Source of the DNA: Pictodentalium vernedei
Lineage: Eukaryota; Mollusca; Scaphopoda; Dentaliida; Dentaliidae
Direction: 5' to 3'
DNA length: 64,000 bases
Assembly: GCA_031216915.1 (NCBI GenBank)
Contig: CM062296.1
Span: 453,902,287 to 453,966,286, forward strand
In this document: positions 10,096 through 21,090 of the stretch, one piece after another
Numbering within the stretch: the first letter of the stretch is position 1
Layout of the letters: each line of letters begins with the position of its first letter
Notes under the pieces: model-generated
What the model was told of the DNA's origin: nothing
Seen by the model: only the letters and a program-made list of their open reading frames with translations
The model's database searches: none
Translations under genes and position numbers: made by a program

Positions 10096-10165
10096 TGAGT
10101 AGGGGGTGGAAAAATTTCGGAATTTTAATAATAGTAAGGGGTTTGAATAATAGTAGGGGGGGGAA
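10096..10165. repeat. Continuation of the GAATAATAGTAGGGG repeat
   Basis: AGTAGGGGGTGGAAAAATTT at the left edge repeats 9830-9850; the unit ends in a G-rich tract at 10155-10164. Confidence 0.7.
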
Positions 10166-10216
10166 AATGCAGGTATGAGAGTGGCAATCAATGAAATTTC
10201 TTGAAATTAGTGTTGG

Positions 10217-10445
10217 AAGCTTCCCTGTAGGGATCCCGGGAAGTGGAGTAGTGCTTGTTCACTTTTGTAAATATGCCGTTTTGCTGGTAGAATAGGACCC
10301 AGTAACCAATGCTTTGGGTAGAAGTCTTCTAAAATGGGCGACATGGGTATAAATGATTGGCTAAACTTGAGTTTATATCCACATTTCAGTCATGATTGGC
10401 CTTTTTTACAAATACTAGCATGACCTTAAACACCAATAAATAAAA
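10217..10445 (+). mobile_element. SINE-like repeat (family 2), best copy
   Basis: Forward copy with the whole body (AATAGGACCCAGTAACCAAT, GTCTTCTAAAATGGGCGAC, GACATGGGTATAAATGATTGG) and a 3' tail GACCTTAAACACCAATAAAT followed by AAAATG. The same tail ends the tRNA-type SINE at 13846-14133. Flanking TGTTGGAA (left) and TGTTGGGAA (right) could be a target duplication. No clear pol III A/B boxes were identified. Confidence 0.65.
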
Positions 10446-11424
10446 TGTTGGGAAATGGCAGGTTATGAAATTTTCTCTCTGTATCGGTTTATACTCATTT
10501 TTTTTTTTATAAAAAGAGTAGATTCCGGTATCGGTTTCGGTTATTATTCCTGAACCACATTTTTGTCCGAAATATATATTTTTACCCTCTATTTTTTGGG
10601 ACACGTGGGTGGGAAACCCGGTTACCAGTGGGGCGAACCTCTCAGAATTTAAATACAACAGACATCGAGTGGATGTGAATCACAGATATATTAACCAGGT
10701 GAGTGTCGCTGTTCTGCATTTTTGAAAGAATAGAATATTTAATACAAACTGATTTTGTCTTGTTTTTGTGTTGTTGATATCCATCCAATTCCCACATGAA
10801 AACTGATAATTTTCAAAGATTGAACAAAAAAACAAAAACAAACACTTTCACGAGCAAGCACATGTTTGTCAACAATTAGGGGGAAGCCCCAACAATCCCA
10901 GAATACTGCGCACGGACACTTCCGATCCAAGCTTTGTGCAGCTTCAAGACTGAGCGTGCCAACATTACGGACATTTCCTACAAAAATGCTTTGATTGGAT
11001 GGTGTTAACTGCCGGAATGTGGGTAAGTGCTCTGAAATAAAGAGCCGTCCAATGACTTTGTAAAGTTGCCTTATTTTCGCATATTGTTCAAGTAATAATT
11101 ACCCCCTTTGTACCTCAATAAATTCCTAAGTTTCTCCCGAACAGAATGTCTCACCCCTTTTGATGGGGGTGCTCGTTTACAACCTTCACAGTGGAAGCAC
11201 GTGTTCAAAATTTACTAAGACAATCACCCGGTATAAAATGGAACTGACCGCAAGAGGGACGCAAGGTTTATTCTATTTCGTCAACAATTGCGCTTTTGAA
11301 CCAAGTGTTAGTCTATTGTCTTGAGAAATTTAGCCGACTTTACGATGCGATTTTCATTAGAGAGTTCATGTTTTGCGATTGAGATTTCATCATAAATTAA
11401 ATAGAACATTTGAAAATGCAAAAT
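10446..11424. other. No gene recognised
   Basis: Unique-looking sequence. A minus-strand open frame at 10386-10658 overlaps the SINE tail and has no family resemblance. Confidence 0.5.
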
Positions 11425-11510
11425 TTAATAATCGTAGGGGTTCAAATAAGGATTGTACGGGCTGGAATTTTTATTGAAATTTAATAATCGTACGGGTACG
11501 ATTATTCGGA
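11425..11510. repeat. Diverged TAATAATCGTA repeat with palindrome
   Basis: Two copies of AAATTTAATAATCGTA(G/C)GGG are separated by about 55 bp; the second is followed by its complement (CGTACGGGTACGATTATT), forming a small palindrome. It resembles the unit at 9805-9895. Confidence 0.6.
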
Positions 11511-11631
11511 TCACTAGAGTAGATGCCTTGGGCTGGAATATCCGCCAACAGCATATAAAGAGTCCAACCACTGTCAGTACAACAACAAAAAACCTTTTAA
11601 CCCTTAAAGGCTTGGAAATTTTTTTTATAAT

Positions 11632-12450
11632 AAATTTTTGCTTCACATTAACAGTCTAAATTCTGTGGCTTGGCAGTTCCTTCTAGGAAAGTCACTGCTG
11701 CCAATTTAGGCAACCAAGACTAGCCTAGAAGCAACTGTCACGGTACTTAAAATGTATATACTGGTGTTTAAGGATACATATTTCTGCACAATGGCTAATT
11801 GTGAACGCAATATGGATATAAAGTCCAAGCCCAGCCAATTGTTTATACCCATGTTGCCCAATTTAGAGGATTTCCACCCCAGGCATTGTTAACCAGGTCC
11901 CATACTGCAAGTAAAACACAGCTTGTTTACCATAGTAAACAAGCACGGTTTCACTTCACAGGGTTCCAACAAGGAAGTTAGGTATGATCCAATTACATTT
12001 CATTAATTCAAGTGCAAAAAAACTTTTTTCAATTAACCCTCTGCAAATGGATGCAGAAATATCAAAATTTCGAGATGCAGATTTTTCTCATAATGAAACA
12101 AAGAATTTAACCAAATCAATCTTGCTTGACAGAACTCATTGAGTTCTATCAAATATGACTGAATTGGCTAAGTTTCTAGTTGCATTAATGGAAATAACTG
12201 AAACTACAAAATTTGTTATTTTGACAGCATTGTGTAGAGGGTTAGGTGGGCCATTCAAATTTACATGCATGAGGAGATTCTTTTCAGAGATAATCAAATT
12301 ACGTTTTATGGAACCCTGTTAATTGAACAGCCACTTTGCCAATGAAAATAATTCATTTAACAGGAGTATTTAATTAACAGGGATTGTGTCACTTTCCTGA
12401 GATAAACTTAGCATTTATTCTATTATATCTTGCTTGACAGAGCTTGAATT
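11632..12450. repeat. Second copy of the 70-1158 segment
   Basis: Carries a family-2 SINE remnant (11750-11975, minus) and the start of the pogo-like MITE (12308-12450), in the same order and spacing as 70-900. It ends abruptly in CTTGACAGAGCTT, in the MITE hairpin. Confidence 0.7.
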
Positions 12451-12469
12451 AACTAGAACTATCACTGAA

Positions 12470-13845
12470 GGTGATTAATACCCCCGCTTTGGGTTTTTAG
12501 AGGAATGCACTTCTGATCATGTAGGCGAAGGCCATAAGGAAATGTATACATAAAGATCATTTTTTGTTGTTGAAATTTGTATTTGCATGTGGCCTTCCAC
12601 AGAACAGCACTGAATACTTAAAGAGCCCACACATAAATGGTTTACATTTGGAAAAACACATTTACAATGTGCAACATGTATTCAAAATCGGTTCATTAAT
12701 GTAGGAGGAGTTGCACACACAAGAATCCCATTTGAAAACCCATAATAAATCCAAGTTAAAGGGAGATAACCTAGTTAAAATTGCCACAGCTCAAAAATTT
12801 TGGAATATGCGCATGTTCACTTAGTAGTGATGATGTCTGTAAACTTTCGTCCAAATTGATTGATAAATGTAGGAGGAGTTGCGCACACAAGAATTTCATG
12901 CAGAAACCCATATTAAATCAAAGTTCAAGAGAGATAACCTGGTTAAAATTGTCGCAGATCAAAAAGTTTGGAATATGCACATGTTCACTTAGTAGAGATG
13001 ATGTTTGAAAGGTTTCATCAAAATCGGTTCATTAATGTAGGAGGAGTTGCGCACACAAGAATTTGTTCGAACGGAAAGACATAATAAATCTAAGTCAAAG
13101 GGAGATAACCTGGTTAAAATTGTCGCAGATCAAAAATCTTGGAATATGCGCATGTTCACTTAGTAGTGATGATGTCTGAAAAGTTTTGTACAAATTGATT
13201 GATAAATGTAGGAGTTGCACGCACAAGAATTTCATGTAGAAACCCATAATAAATCTAAGTTAAAGGGAGATAACCTAGTTAAAATTGCCACAGCTCAAAA
13301 ATTTTGGAATATACGCATGTTCACTTAGTAGTGATGATGTCTGTAAACTTTCGTCCAAATTGATTGATAAATGTAGGAGTTGCGCACACAAAAATTTCAT
13401 GCAGAAACACATATTAAATCAAAGTTCAAGAGAGATAACCTGGTTAAAATTGTCGCAGATCAAAAAGTTTGGAATATGCACATATTCACTTAGTAGAGAT
13501 GATGTTTGAAAGGTTTCATCAAAATCGGTTCATTAATGTAGGAGGAGTTGCGCACACAAGAATTTGTTCGAATGGAAAGACATAATAAATCTAAGTCAAA
13601 GGGAGATAACCTGGTTAAAATTGTCGCAGATCAAAAATCTTGGAATATGTGCATGTTCACTTAGTAGTGATGATGTCTGAAAAGTTTTGTCCAAATTGAA
13701 TGATAAATGTAGGAGGAGTTGCGCACACAAGAATTTCATGTAGAAACCCATATTAAATCAAAGTTCAAGAGAGATAACCTGGTTAAAATTGTCGCAGATT
13801 AAAAAGTTTAGAAAATGCACATGTTCACTTAGTAGAGATGATACA
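12470..13845 (+). repeat. Tandem-core element with trimeric higher-order satellite
   Basis: Monomers of about 168 bp begin TTG(C/T)C(A/G)CAG at 12781, 12949, 13120, 13285, 13450, 13621 and 13789. Three types, A, B and C, differ at fixed sites (A: GCCACAGCTC; B: CAAAAAGTTTGG and TAGTAGAGATG; C: CAAAAATCTTGG). The order is A-B-C-A-B-C-B, with monomer lengths 168/171/165 and 165/171/168, so the higher-order period is 504 bp. The second C passes into an A-like second half, as expected from unequal exchange. The array is cut at 13845 by a SINE. Open frames that repeat 504 bp apart are readings of the satellite. Confidence 0.85.
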
Positions 13846-14133
13846 TCGGCAACCGCACTGTGTCCTTGTGCAAGACACTTCACCCCTATTGACCACGTGG
13901 GGGCACGGTAATTTTGTGTACTAAGGCATACTGAAAGTTGATGGTGCACTTGTCTTCAACCAATGCTAACACTGTTTATGTGGAGTTAGTATGTTGGGGA
14001 GCTTACAGTTGCATGTCAATGATCAGTGGTTCTCTCCGGGGACACTGGCTTCCTCCACCGGTAAAACTGTTGTCATGATTAGCCATTGTGCACAAATATG
14101 TGACCTTAAAAACCAATAAATGAATAAATAAAT
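13846..14133 (+). mobile_element. SINE, body and tail (5' truncated)
   Basis: Shares the body of the tRNA-type SINEs (TGTGTCCTTGTGCAAGACAC, TGCACTTGTCTTCAACCAAT, CTTCCTCCACCGGTAAAACT) and ends CCTTAAAAACCAATAAATGA with a (AAAT)n tail. The tRNA-like head is missing. It lies at the broken end of the satellite. Confidence 0.8.
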
Positions 14134-14432
14134 TTACAGGGTGTAAAACTTAAATTACATCGTGTAAACTTAATGAAAATGCCCAAACTTTACTTTTTCT
14201 AGTGGCAAGAGATTTACTATCCAGGGCAGGAATATCCACCAGCAGCAGGTAAAGTGTTAATTTGTAGAAGTTTTATTAGAGGTAATATGACTACTTCATA
14301 CTTATAAGTTGTAGTTTAAAAAGAAAGTATTCAATTTTTGTTCATTTTGCATTCTGTAACATGCACCAAAGAATTTGGCTTAATTTCAAAATGCTTGACT
14401 TTTCCTAATCTTTCAACAAAACTTCACCTTAA

Positions 14433-14643
14433 CCCTTTACCCAATGCAGACGATATCAACATATACGATTTTAAATATCATTTTTTAAAAAATATTTTGC
14501 AAAATTACAGCAAAACCACATCATGTGACCCCTCAAGAGGGGTCACATGATATGGTTTTGTTGAAATTTTTTGAAAAGTATTTTTTCAGCTGCTGAATTT
14601 GTATATGACATGGGGAGATGTGGCCGATTCATTGGGTAAAGGA
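14433..14643. mobile_element. TTAA-type MITE (CCCTTTAC family, TCATGTGACC subfamily)
   Basis: TTAA at 14429-14432 and 14644-14647 flank an element starting CCCTTTACCCAATGCAGACG and ending CATTGGGTAAAGGA. The hairpin arms are ACCACATCATGTGACCCCTC and its complement. Confidence 0.8.
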
Positions 14644-14728
14644 TTAAAGTACACCTTTGAAAGTTACCAGATGCAAAAACATCGACAACATAAAAAGTTA
14701 AAAATAGTTCATCAGATACACATTTTTA

Positions 14729-16585
14729 AATGAAAGTGTCAATGACATTGTAGCTCAACTTGTTAAGACATGTACATGTATAGTATGTGACACAACAATG
14801 ACAAACATCTAGGTAATGACGTGATAACAAAGGTACATATAAAGTATTGTAACAGTCTGTACATAAATACTGACCATAGCCTGTAACAAATGTATAGGTA
14901 AAGTATTCTAAAGGTGTTTGACAGTCAGATGCTAAATAGAAAAGAAATCTTTGAGTCCCAGAGTGGGTCTGACTGAACCCCAAAATATTTGTTCTCATAG
15001 CACAGTGATAACAAAGGCACCCCAAAACACACTCATTCCTGTCCCAAGTTGAAAACAAAGGTACCCAAGAAGTTTTGTGAAGATCAGTTCATAAATATGA
15101 GCTGTATAGAAGTTGTGACAAAAAACTGATTGGACTTAATTTCGGGTTCAAAATGACCATTGGCAGCCATCTTGAATTTTGGACCCCACACAGAAACACT
15201 CGTTCTCATCCCACGGTGATAACAAAGGTACCCAAGAAGTTTAACTTTTGTAAAAATCGGTTCATAAATACAGCCTCTAGCCAGAGCCGTATAGAAGTTG
15301 TGTACAAAAAACTGATTAGACCTAATTTCGGTACAAAATGGCCGTACTGACATGTGCACTTACAGTGTATACGTAGCACTGAATAAATCAAAAGTTCATC
15401 TAATTTTCATAATTTCTGCACAAGAAAAAAACCAGTACTATATGTGATGTATTCCATGTTACTAAACATTCATACAAAAATTTATTCAAATCAGAACTTT
15501 CATACAGAAGTTGTGTACAAAAGACTGATTGAACTAATTTTGGTACAAAATGGCTGCTGGTGGCCATCTTGAATTTCAGACCACACCCAAAAACACTCGT
15601 TCTCATCCCACGGTGATAACAAAGGTACCCAAGAAGTTTTGTAAAGATCGGTTCATAAATACAGCCTCTAGCCTGAGCCGTATACAAGTTGTGTCCAAAA
15701 AACTGATTAGACCTAATTTCGGTACAAAATGGCCACTGGTAGCCATCTTGAATTCTGGACCGCACCCAGAAACACTCGTTCTCATCCCAAGGTGATAACA
15801 AATGTACCCAAGACGTTTCGTGAAGATCGGTTCATAAATACAGACTCTAGCCCAAGCCGTATTGACATGTGTACTTACTGTGTGTAAGTAGCACTGAAAA
15901 AATCAAAGTTCATCTAATTTGCATAATTTTTGAACGAGAAAAAACCCCGTATCATATGTGATGTATCCCATGGTACTAAACATTCACACAAAAATTATTC
16001 AAATCAGCGTTTTAATATGGAAGTTCTGTGCAAAAATCTGATTGCACCTAATTTTGTACAAAATGGCTGCCATCGGCCATCTTGAATTTCAGACCGGACT
16101 CAAAAACACTCGTTCTCGTCCCATGGTGATACCAAGGGTACCCAAGAAGTTTTGTAAAGATCGGTTCATAAATATGGCCTCTAGCCCAAGCCCTATTGGC
16201 ATTTGCACTTAGTGCTGAAAGTAATACATCAAAGTTAGTCTAATTTACATAATAAACGCACGAGAAAAAAACGAGTATTATATGTGATGTATCCCATGGT
16301 ACTAAACATTCCTACAAAAAATTATTCAAATCAGCGCTTTCACATGGAAGTTCTGCGCAAAAATCTGATTGCACCTAATTTTGTACAAAATGGCTGCCAG
16401 CGGCCAACTTGAATTTCGGATCGGACCTCAAAACACTCGGTCTCATCCCACGGTCATAACAAAGGTACCCAAGAAGTTTCATAAAGATCGGTTCATAAAT
16501 ACAGCCTCTAGCCCGTGCCGTGTTGACGGACAACTGGCCATGGCATAAGCTCAAATTTGGCTTCGCCAAAGTTGAGCTAAAAATG
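14729..16585 (+). mobile_element. Tandem-core (HINE-like) element with composite monomers
   Basis: Opens GAAAGTGTCAATGACATTGT then AGCTCAACTTG; closes with the stem-loop CAAATTTGGCTTCGCCAAAG then TTGAGCTAAAA, so AGCTCAA is inverted at the two ends. The core repeats CACTCGTTCTCATCCCACGG, GTACCCAAGAAGTTT and GGTTCATAAATA at about 15065, 15231, 15627, 15807, 16141 and 16468, with a second module (GCATAATTT, GTGATGTATCCCATGGTACT) inserted between some units. The second module is shared with 38370-40547. Confidence 0.75.
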
Positions 16586-17297
16586 TTGACAATTTGGTCG
16601 ATTATGGTGTCCATAAGACAACTGAGAACATTTCTTTGCCCATTTCACTTAATTAATCATTTCATTTCACTATTCCTGAAGGATCATCATACTAAAAACA
16701 CAAAACATGTATTTGTTTCACGTACTTTGGAAATATGGACATTGGAATTCTTTCTATTTTTTGCCTCTTTGGTTCCTGACAGGGAGGCTGTGACCATGAG
16801 TTGTTCTCCAGAAATATTATTTTATTATCAATTCTGGTACGAATATAGTACCTGACTTCCAGGAATCATTGGAGCCTGCTGTCAACTCTATGGGTTGAAT
16901 GCATATATTTTTCATGATCTATAATACACCACAACCCTCATTTTGATGTATAATTTGTGTATATTTGATTTGAATTTTTGGAATATCAGATGTGGTAATT
17001 TCAAAGTAACAAATTCTCCTTACTGATATAGCACCTTAACATCATGCAACATGAGAAAAGCACATTGATATGTCGCTAAAAAGGTATGCAAACATATAAA
17101 TATCCTTCAAAGGAACAAATATCAATTGATTAATGAACTCTCTAAATAATTTACTTTTCTTTTATTAATCCCTTGTTAGAATATGGTTGTCAGGTATGGG
17201 ATAACAGTACAATTGATGAAAGTAAAATACAAGAAACAATTAAGCTAATAATTGAAAACAGAATACGTTTTCATTTTTGAAATTCATTTAACATGAA
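16586..17297. other. No gene recognised
   Basis: AT-rich sequence. An open frame reading into 16855 begins inside the preceding repeat and shows no family signature. Confidence 0.45.
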
Positions 17298-17722
17298 CAG
17301 TGGAGCCCACTTAATTGGATATCTCTTAGTTGTATATCCCAGTTAATTGAATATAATTTTCAAACACAAACCCATTTACCATACCTTCAGTACAAATTTG
17401 ATCTGTTAATTGCATATGGGTTGTAGAGTAAACTCCTGTTAATTATATATAAATTTTTGTAATATGTCGAAAAAATTACTGTGACACACAACAAATTCCC
17501 CTTATTTATCAACTTTTTTGGCCTCACTACATCCAATACAGGCATTTATTCTATCTTGTTTGACAGAGCTCTATGAACTCTGTCAAACAAGATATAATAG
17601 AATAAATGCTCAGTTTACCTCCAGAACACAGGAAACTGACCAAATCCCTGTTAATTGTATACTTCTGTTAACTGAATAATTTTCACTGGTAAAATGGATA
17701 TTCAGTTAAGAGGATTCTACAG
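17298..17722. mobile_element. pogo/Tigger-like palindromic MITE, copy 2 (most complete)
   Basis: The left end CAGTGGAGCCCACTTAATTG and the complement of the right end CTGTAGAATCCTCTTAACTG are imperfect TIRs. The central hairpin at 17552-17600 has arms TCTTGTTTGACAGAGCTC and GAACTCTGTCAAACAAGA. CAGTGGAxxC-type ends suggest a pogo-group Tc1/mariner origin; no clear TA duplication was seen. Confidence 0.6.
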
Positions 17723-18186
17723 TACTAGTTTCGACACCATTATTAATTTGAGAGAAAAAATCTCAGAAACCACTTTTATTTGGCAGTGAGGAAGAGATGG
17801 AAAATGACATCACTTAGTATTATTTCCAATCACATATCCCGGACATCACTATTATTGTGTCATCACTATTGTTAGACAGATAAGAGTATATGTTACCTCC
17901 TACAAGTATCTGGGAATTTCATTGGTTCAAAGACGTCACATGCAGACCGCATATAAAACCATATACTGCCTGTCAACATCAATATACTCTGACAGCTATG
18001 GGTAATCTCCCCCCCTTTGTTCATTGATTATTCAAAATGGTGGCAGCCGATAAACGCTTCAAGTTGAAAGATTGAGTGTTGGAAGCCCATATTTGGTCTG
18101 AAGTGCAGGTTAGGCAAATTAAAAGGCTTCATATTCTGTGGAAGTGTGTCATGTTACCTTCCAAATGAAAGTGTTTGATATGTATG
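17723..18186. other. No gene recognised
   Basis: Unique-looking sequence apart from 18068-18140, which resembles part of 5511-5630 in reverse orientation. Confidence 0.4.
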
Positions 18187-18253
18187 AATTTGCCTTGTTA
18201 CAATTTATGGGAGAGTGCCTGTAGGCACTCTCCTATAAATTGTAACAAGGCAA
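18187..18253. repeat. Hairpin core of the TTAACTGGT MITE family
   Basis: TTTGCCTTGTTACAA-type arms enclose GGGAGAGTGCCTGTAGGCACT and its flanks in near-perfect inversion. The outer TTAA ends are not present. Confidence 0.7.
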
Positions 18254-18347
18254 AGACATGTGAACACATTGTGAGAATTCTCATTTAATTTTGATCGCTG
18301 TTGTTATTAGTTCTGTGCATCGATGCAGCAGTCAGTAAGATATATTC

Positions 18348-18436
18348 GTTACACAGTTTGTTGGTTTAACTCTCGTCCAATATGAAATTAACTGACACCA
18401 TATATACCATATTAGGCCACCAACAAACTGTGTAAC
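18348..18436. repeat. Inverted repeat with 18-bp perfect arms
   Basis: GTTACACAGTTTGTTGGT at 18348-18365 is exactly complementary to 18419-18436. The 53-bp interior has weak further symmetry around ATATATACC. Likely a small fold-back MITE; no second copy was seen. Confidence 0.75.
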
Positions 18437-18579
18437 TAATAATATCCATTAGTTTCTGGAATCCTGCACCCAATGTAACAGGTAATCAACTTACCTTGTG
18501 CTTTTTCACAGCCTTAGTCAGTGTATATTTTCATGTAATATGTGATATGGCAGTTACCAATTTTTTATAACCAGGAAAG

Positions 18580-18614
18580 GTGACTAATCCTGTGCAATGC
18601 ACAGGGTTAGTCAC
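18580..18614. repeat. Short hairpin
   Basis: Arms GTGACTAATCCTGTGCA and TGCACAGGGTTAGTCAC pair with one mismatch around a single base. Confidence 0.8.
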
Positions 18615-18719
18615 ACTTTTTAGTCATAAAAATGTTTAGTATTAACCCCTAACACTCAGGTAGTGTATCAGTTTTCCAAATGCTGTGTTTTTCTCTTGTT
18701 TAACCATGAATTTAACCAT

Positions 18720-18768
18720 TTCTATCTTGTTTGACAGAGCTCACTGAGCCCTGTCAAACAAGGTATAT
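18720..18768. repeat. Hairpin core of the pogo-like MITE
   Basis: ATCTTGTTTGACAGAGCTC faces GAGCCCTGTCAAACAAGGT. The surrounding MITE arms are not recognisable here. Confidence 0.7.
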
Positions 18769-18839
18769 TTGGTTAAATATCAAACTGCATTATGGGAAAT
18801 ATTTGTTGTGCAAAGCCATTTTGACAACAGAGTGCAGAG

Positions 18840-19203
18840 GGTTATTTATTTATTTATTGGGGTTTAATGACACTTTTGACAGCCAGGGTCATGTTGTGTT
18901 GGACAGTTTTGCGGGTGGAGAAAGCTGAAGTACCTGGGCATAACCATCAAGGAATAACAAGCAGCTGCCAGACTCGCCAATGTACTAACTCCACAAAAGC
19001 AGGGTTAGCATTGGTTGAAGACAAGTACACATCGACATTCAGTACACCTTAGTAGACAGCGCCACCATGTCCCCACATGGGCAATCGGGAAGAAGTGCCT
19101 TGCCCAAGGACACTTTAACACAGTAACTCCAGGCGGGAATCAAACCGTAGACCTTTCAGTTTGAAATCCAAGCTGTAACCACTGAGCCACTGCACTCCCA
19201 TGC
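18840..19203 (-). mobile_element. tRNA-derived SINE, near full length
   Basis: On the minus strand the head (19203 downwards) reads GGAGTGCAGTGGCTCAGTGG with an A-box-like TGGCTCAGTGG and a B-box-like GGTTTGATTCC, then the common body (TCCTTGGGCAAGGCACTTCT, CTTGTCTTCAACCAATGCTA, AGCTTTCTCCACCCGCAAAA) and a tail TTAAACCCCAATAAATAAAT. The layout fits the MetaSINE-type SINEs known in molluscs, by recollection. Confidence 0.85.
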
Positions 19204-19265
19204 ATAGGGATACCTGAGTAATCCTGTGCACTGCACTGCCTTAGTGTAAATCTTATCTATATCAA

Positions 19266-19420
19266 CCCTTTACCCCAATTATTGGCCCAAACCAGCCAGT
19301 CTTATGGTCAAAAAGCTTTTAAATTCAAACTAAGTTTATGATCCCTCATTGGAATGGATTGTGAAAAGTTAGGTTTTTTTTAGTGAATTCGAGAAGTGAA
19401 AACATATTCGGTTTTCAATT
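19266..19420. mobile_element. Degenerate CCCTTTAC-family MITE fragment
   Basis: Starts AACCCTTTACCCCAATTATT and keeps the ATGATCCCTCATTGGAATGG half of the hairpin; the second half is lost. Confidence 0.5.
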
Positions 19421-19596
19421 AATAGCTTCTTTAGAACAAATCCAGTGGGAAGCAGCAACAGTTAGGACCCGTGTGACAAAAAGTGTTTCTAATTACATTA
19501 CAACAAATCATTACCTTCATGAGAGGAACTCAAGAATATTGCAGTTGATGGATGGAAGTTAATCAAGGCTTTTAATATTGAATAAGAGGGTTAGAT

Positions 19597-19870
19597 TTAT
19601 TTAATTATTTATTTACTGGTGTTTAAGGTCACATATTTCTGCACAGTGGCTAATCATGACTATGACAGTTTTACAGGTGGAGGAAGCCGGAATACCGGAG
19701 AGAACCAACGAGCAATGGCGAGCAACAGTCAACTCCCCAACATACTAACTCCACACAAGCAGGGTTAGCATTGGTTGAAGACAGGGGCACCATCAATTGT
19801 ACAGTACGTCTTAGCACACAATGCCACCATGTGGGCAATGGAGGTGAAGTGTCTTGCCCAAGGACACGTG
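19597..19870 (-). mobile_element. SINE, body and tail
   Basis: Complemented tail (TTTATTTACTGGTGTTTAAG then GTCACATATTTCTGC), body words GTTTTACAGGTGGAGGAAGC, AGCAGGGTTAGCATTGGTTG and CTTGCCCAAGGACACG. The head is missing; it is 5' truncated. Confidence 0.8.
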
Positions 19871-20084
19871 GGAACCTCATTTTGCAGATAACAGTCTGCT
19901 TATTTCCTGGCTTGTGGATGTGGTGAGTGGATTAATGCTACAATATCACTAAATTTACCCTCTGTGAACCTCAATTTGAATCAAGGTTTCAGGCCTGAAC
20001 AGAAAGAGGTACCCACAGGGTATATTGGCCCAATGTATGGGATAGCAAATTCTTTCTCTTGGGACCTCATTCTGCATATGACAG

Positions 20085-20160
20085 TTTGCTTATTTTCAGG
20101 CTTGCTTGGCTTGCAGTCTGCACCTCTATATACTGAGCCACTGCTCCCCCAGTGGGTTAG
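20085..20160 (-). mobile_element. Isolated tRNA-like SINE head
   Basis: On the minus strand GGGGGAGCAGTGGCTCAGTA then GAGGTGCAGACTGCAAGCC resembles the A-box half of the SINE heads at 19203 and 56360. No B box or body follows. Confidence 0.45.
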
Positions 20161-20290
20161 ATGATGGCACATTTTAAATTTAAGGGTAATGAGGAACTCA
20201 ATATTTTAACTCTCTCAATTTATATAGCTATAAATAACCAAAAGAAGCAACTCACTCTTTACCTTGTTCATTTATTTGTTTATTTGTTAA

Positions 20291-20516
20291 CCCTTTACCA
20301 AATGCACATGACAACAAAAAATGTGATTTTAATTTTTTTCAATTTTTCAAAAAAATTAAATAAAACCATATCATGTGATCCCCTCAATGGAACAAGCTTA
20401 TTCCAATGAAAGGTCACATGATATAGTTTTGTTGAAATTTTTTTTAAATAATTTGTTTTCAGTTGCTCAATTAGTAAATGATACTGGCAATTGTGGCCAA
20501 TTCAATGGGTGAAGGG
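20291..20516. mobile_element. TTAA-type MITE (CCCTTTAC family, TCATGTGACC subfamily)
   Basis: TTAA at 20287-20290 and TTTA at 20517-20520 flank CCCTTTACCAAATGCAC ... TTCAATGGGTGAAGGG. Hairpin arms contain CATATCATGTGATCCCCTC and GGTCACATGATATAG. Confidence 0.75.
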
Positions 20517-20689
20517 TTTACAACACTTTAAACAACAAGGGTCATGTCATGTCATACAGTTTTATGGGTGAAGATCGAGTGACAGAGACAACCAATGGGC
20601 AGTGACAAGTAAGTATTGGACTATCTAACAAACTAACCAGGCCCAAGCAGGGTTCAACTTTGATAACTTTTGTTACAAAACACCTTCAA

Positions 20690-20912
20690 AAAATAATTAG
20701 CACACTACCATGTAAACTGCATCTAAGTGTTAAATTTTAGTGAAAAGTGCCTATATGAACTCTCAAATACATAGTCACTCTCCAATGAAATGTAATAAAG
20801 CAATTCATGATCAACAACTTCTGAAAACTTGAATTAGTCTGTCTCGCTCGTGGATATCTGTAATGTCCTGATTTTGGCATTAAAACAGTTGAGAACTATA
20901 ATCGATTTAGGC
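20690..20912. repeat. Diverged duplicate of 8855-9060
   Basis: Keeps the order of words in the first copy: GTTAAATTTTAGTGAAAAGT, CACTCTCCAATGAAATG, AACTTGAATTAGTC, ATCTGTAATGTCCTGATT. The block resumes at 22541 after an inserted stretch. Confidence 0.5.
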
Positions 20913-21090
20913 TAAAGAAAATTAGTCTTTTGATTCTCAGGCACCGGGCATTCGTTTTTTGGCCTGCATTAGTTATTTTTATTTTGGAGGCAAAATTCAA
21001 AATGTACAAAACTACCATGTGATTTTAGTGGTATCACATTGTGATTTGCAAGATGATTCTCATATGTATACAAAATAAATATTTATTTAA

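Noticed and set aside
12781..13509. Two near-identical 75-aa proteins 504 bp apart
   Set aside because: They follow the higher-order satellite period and have no start or splice context.
12470..13845. CRISPR array
   Set aside because: Repeats are contiguous monomers without unique spacers, in a eukaryotic transposon-rich context.
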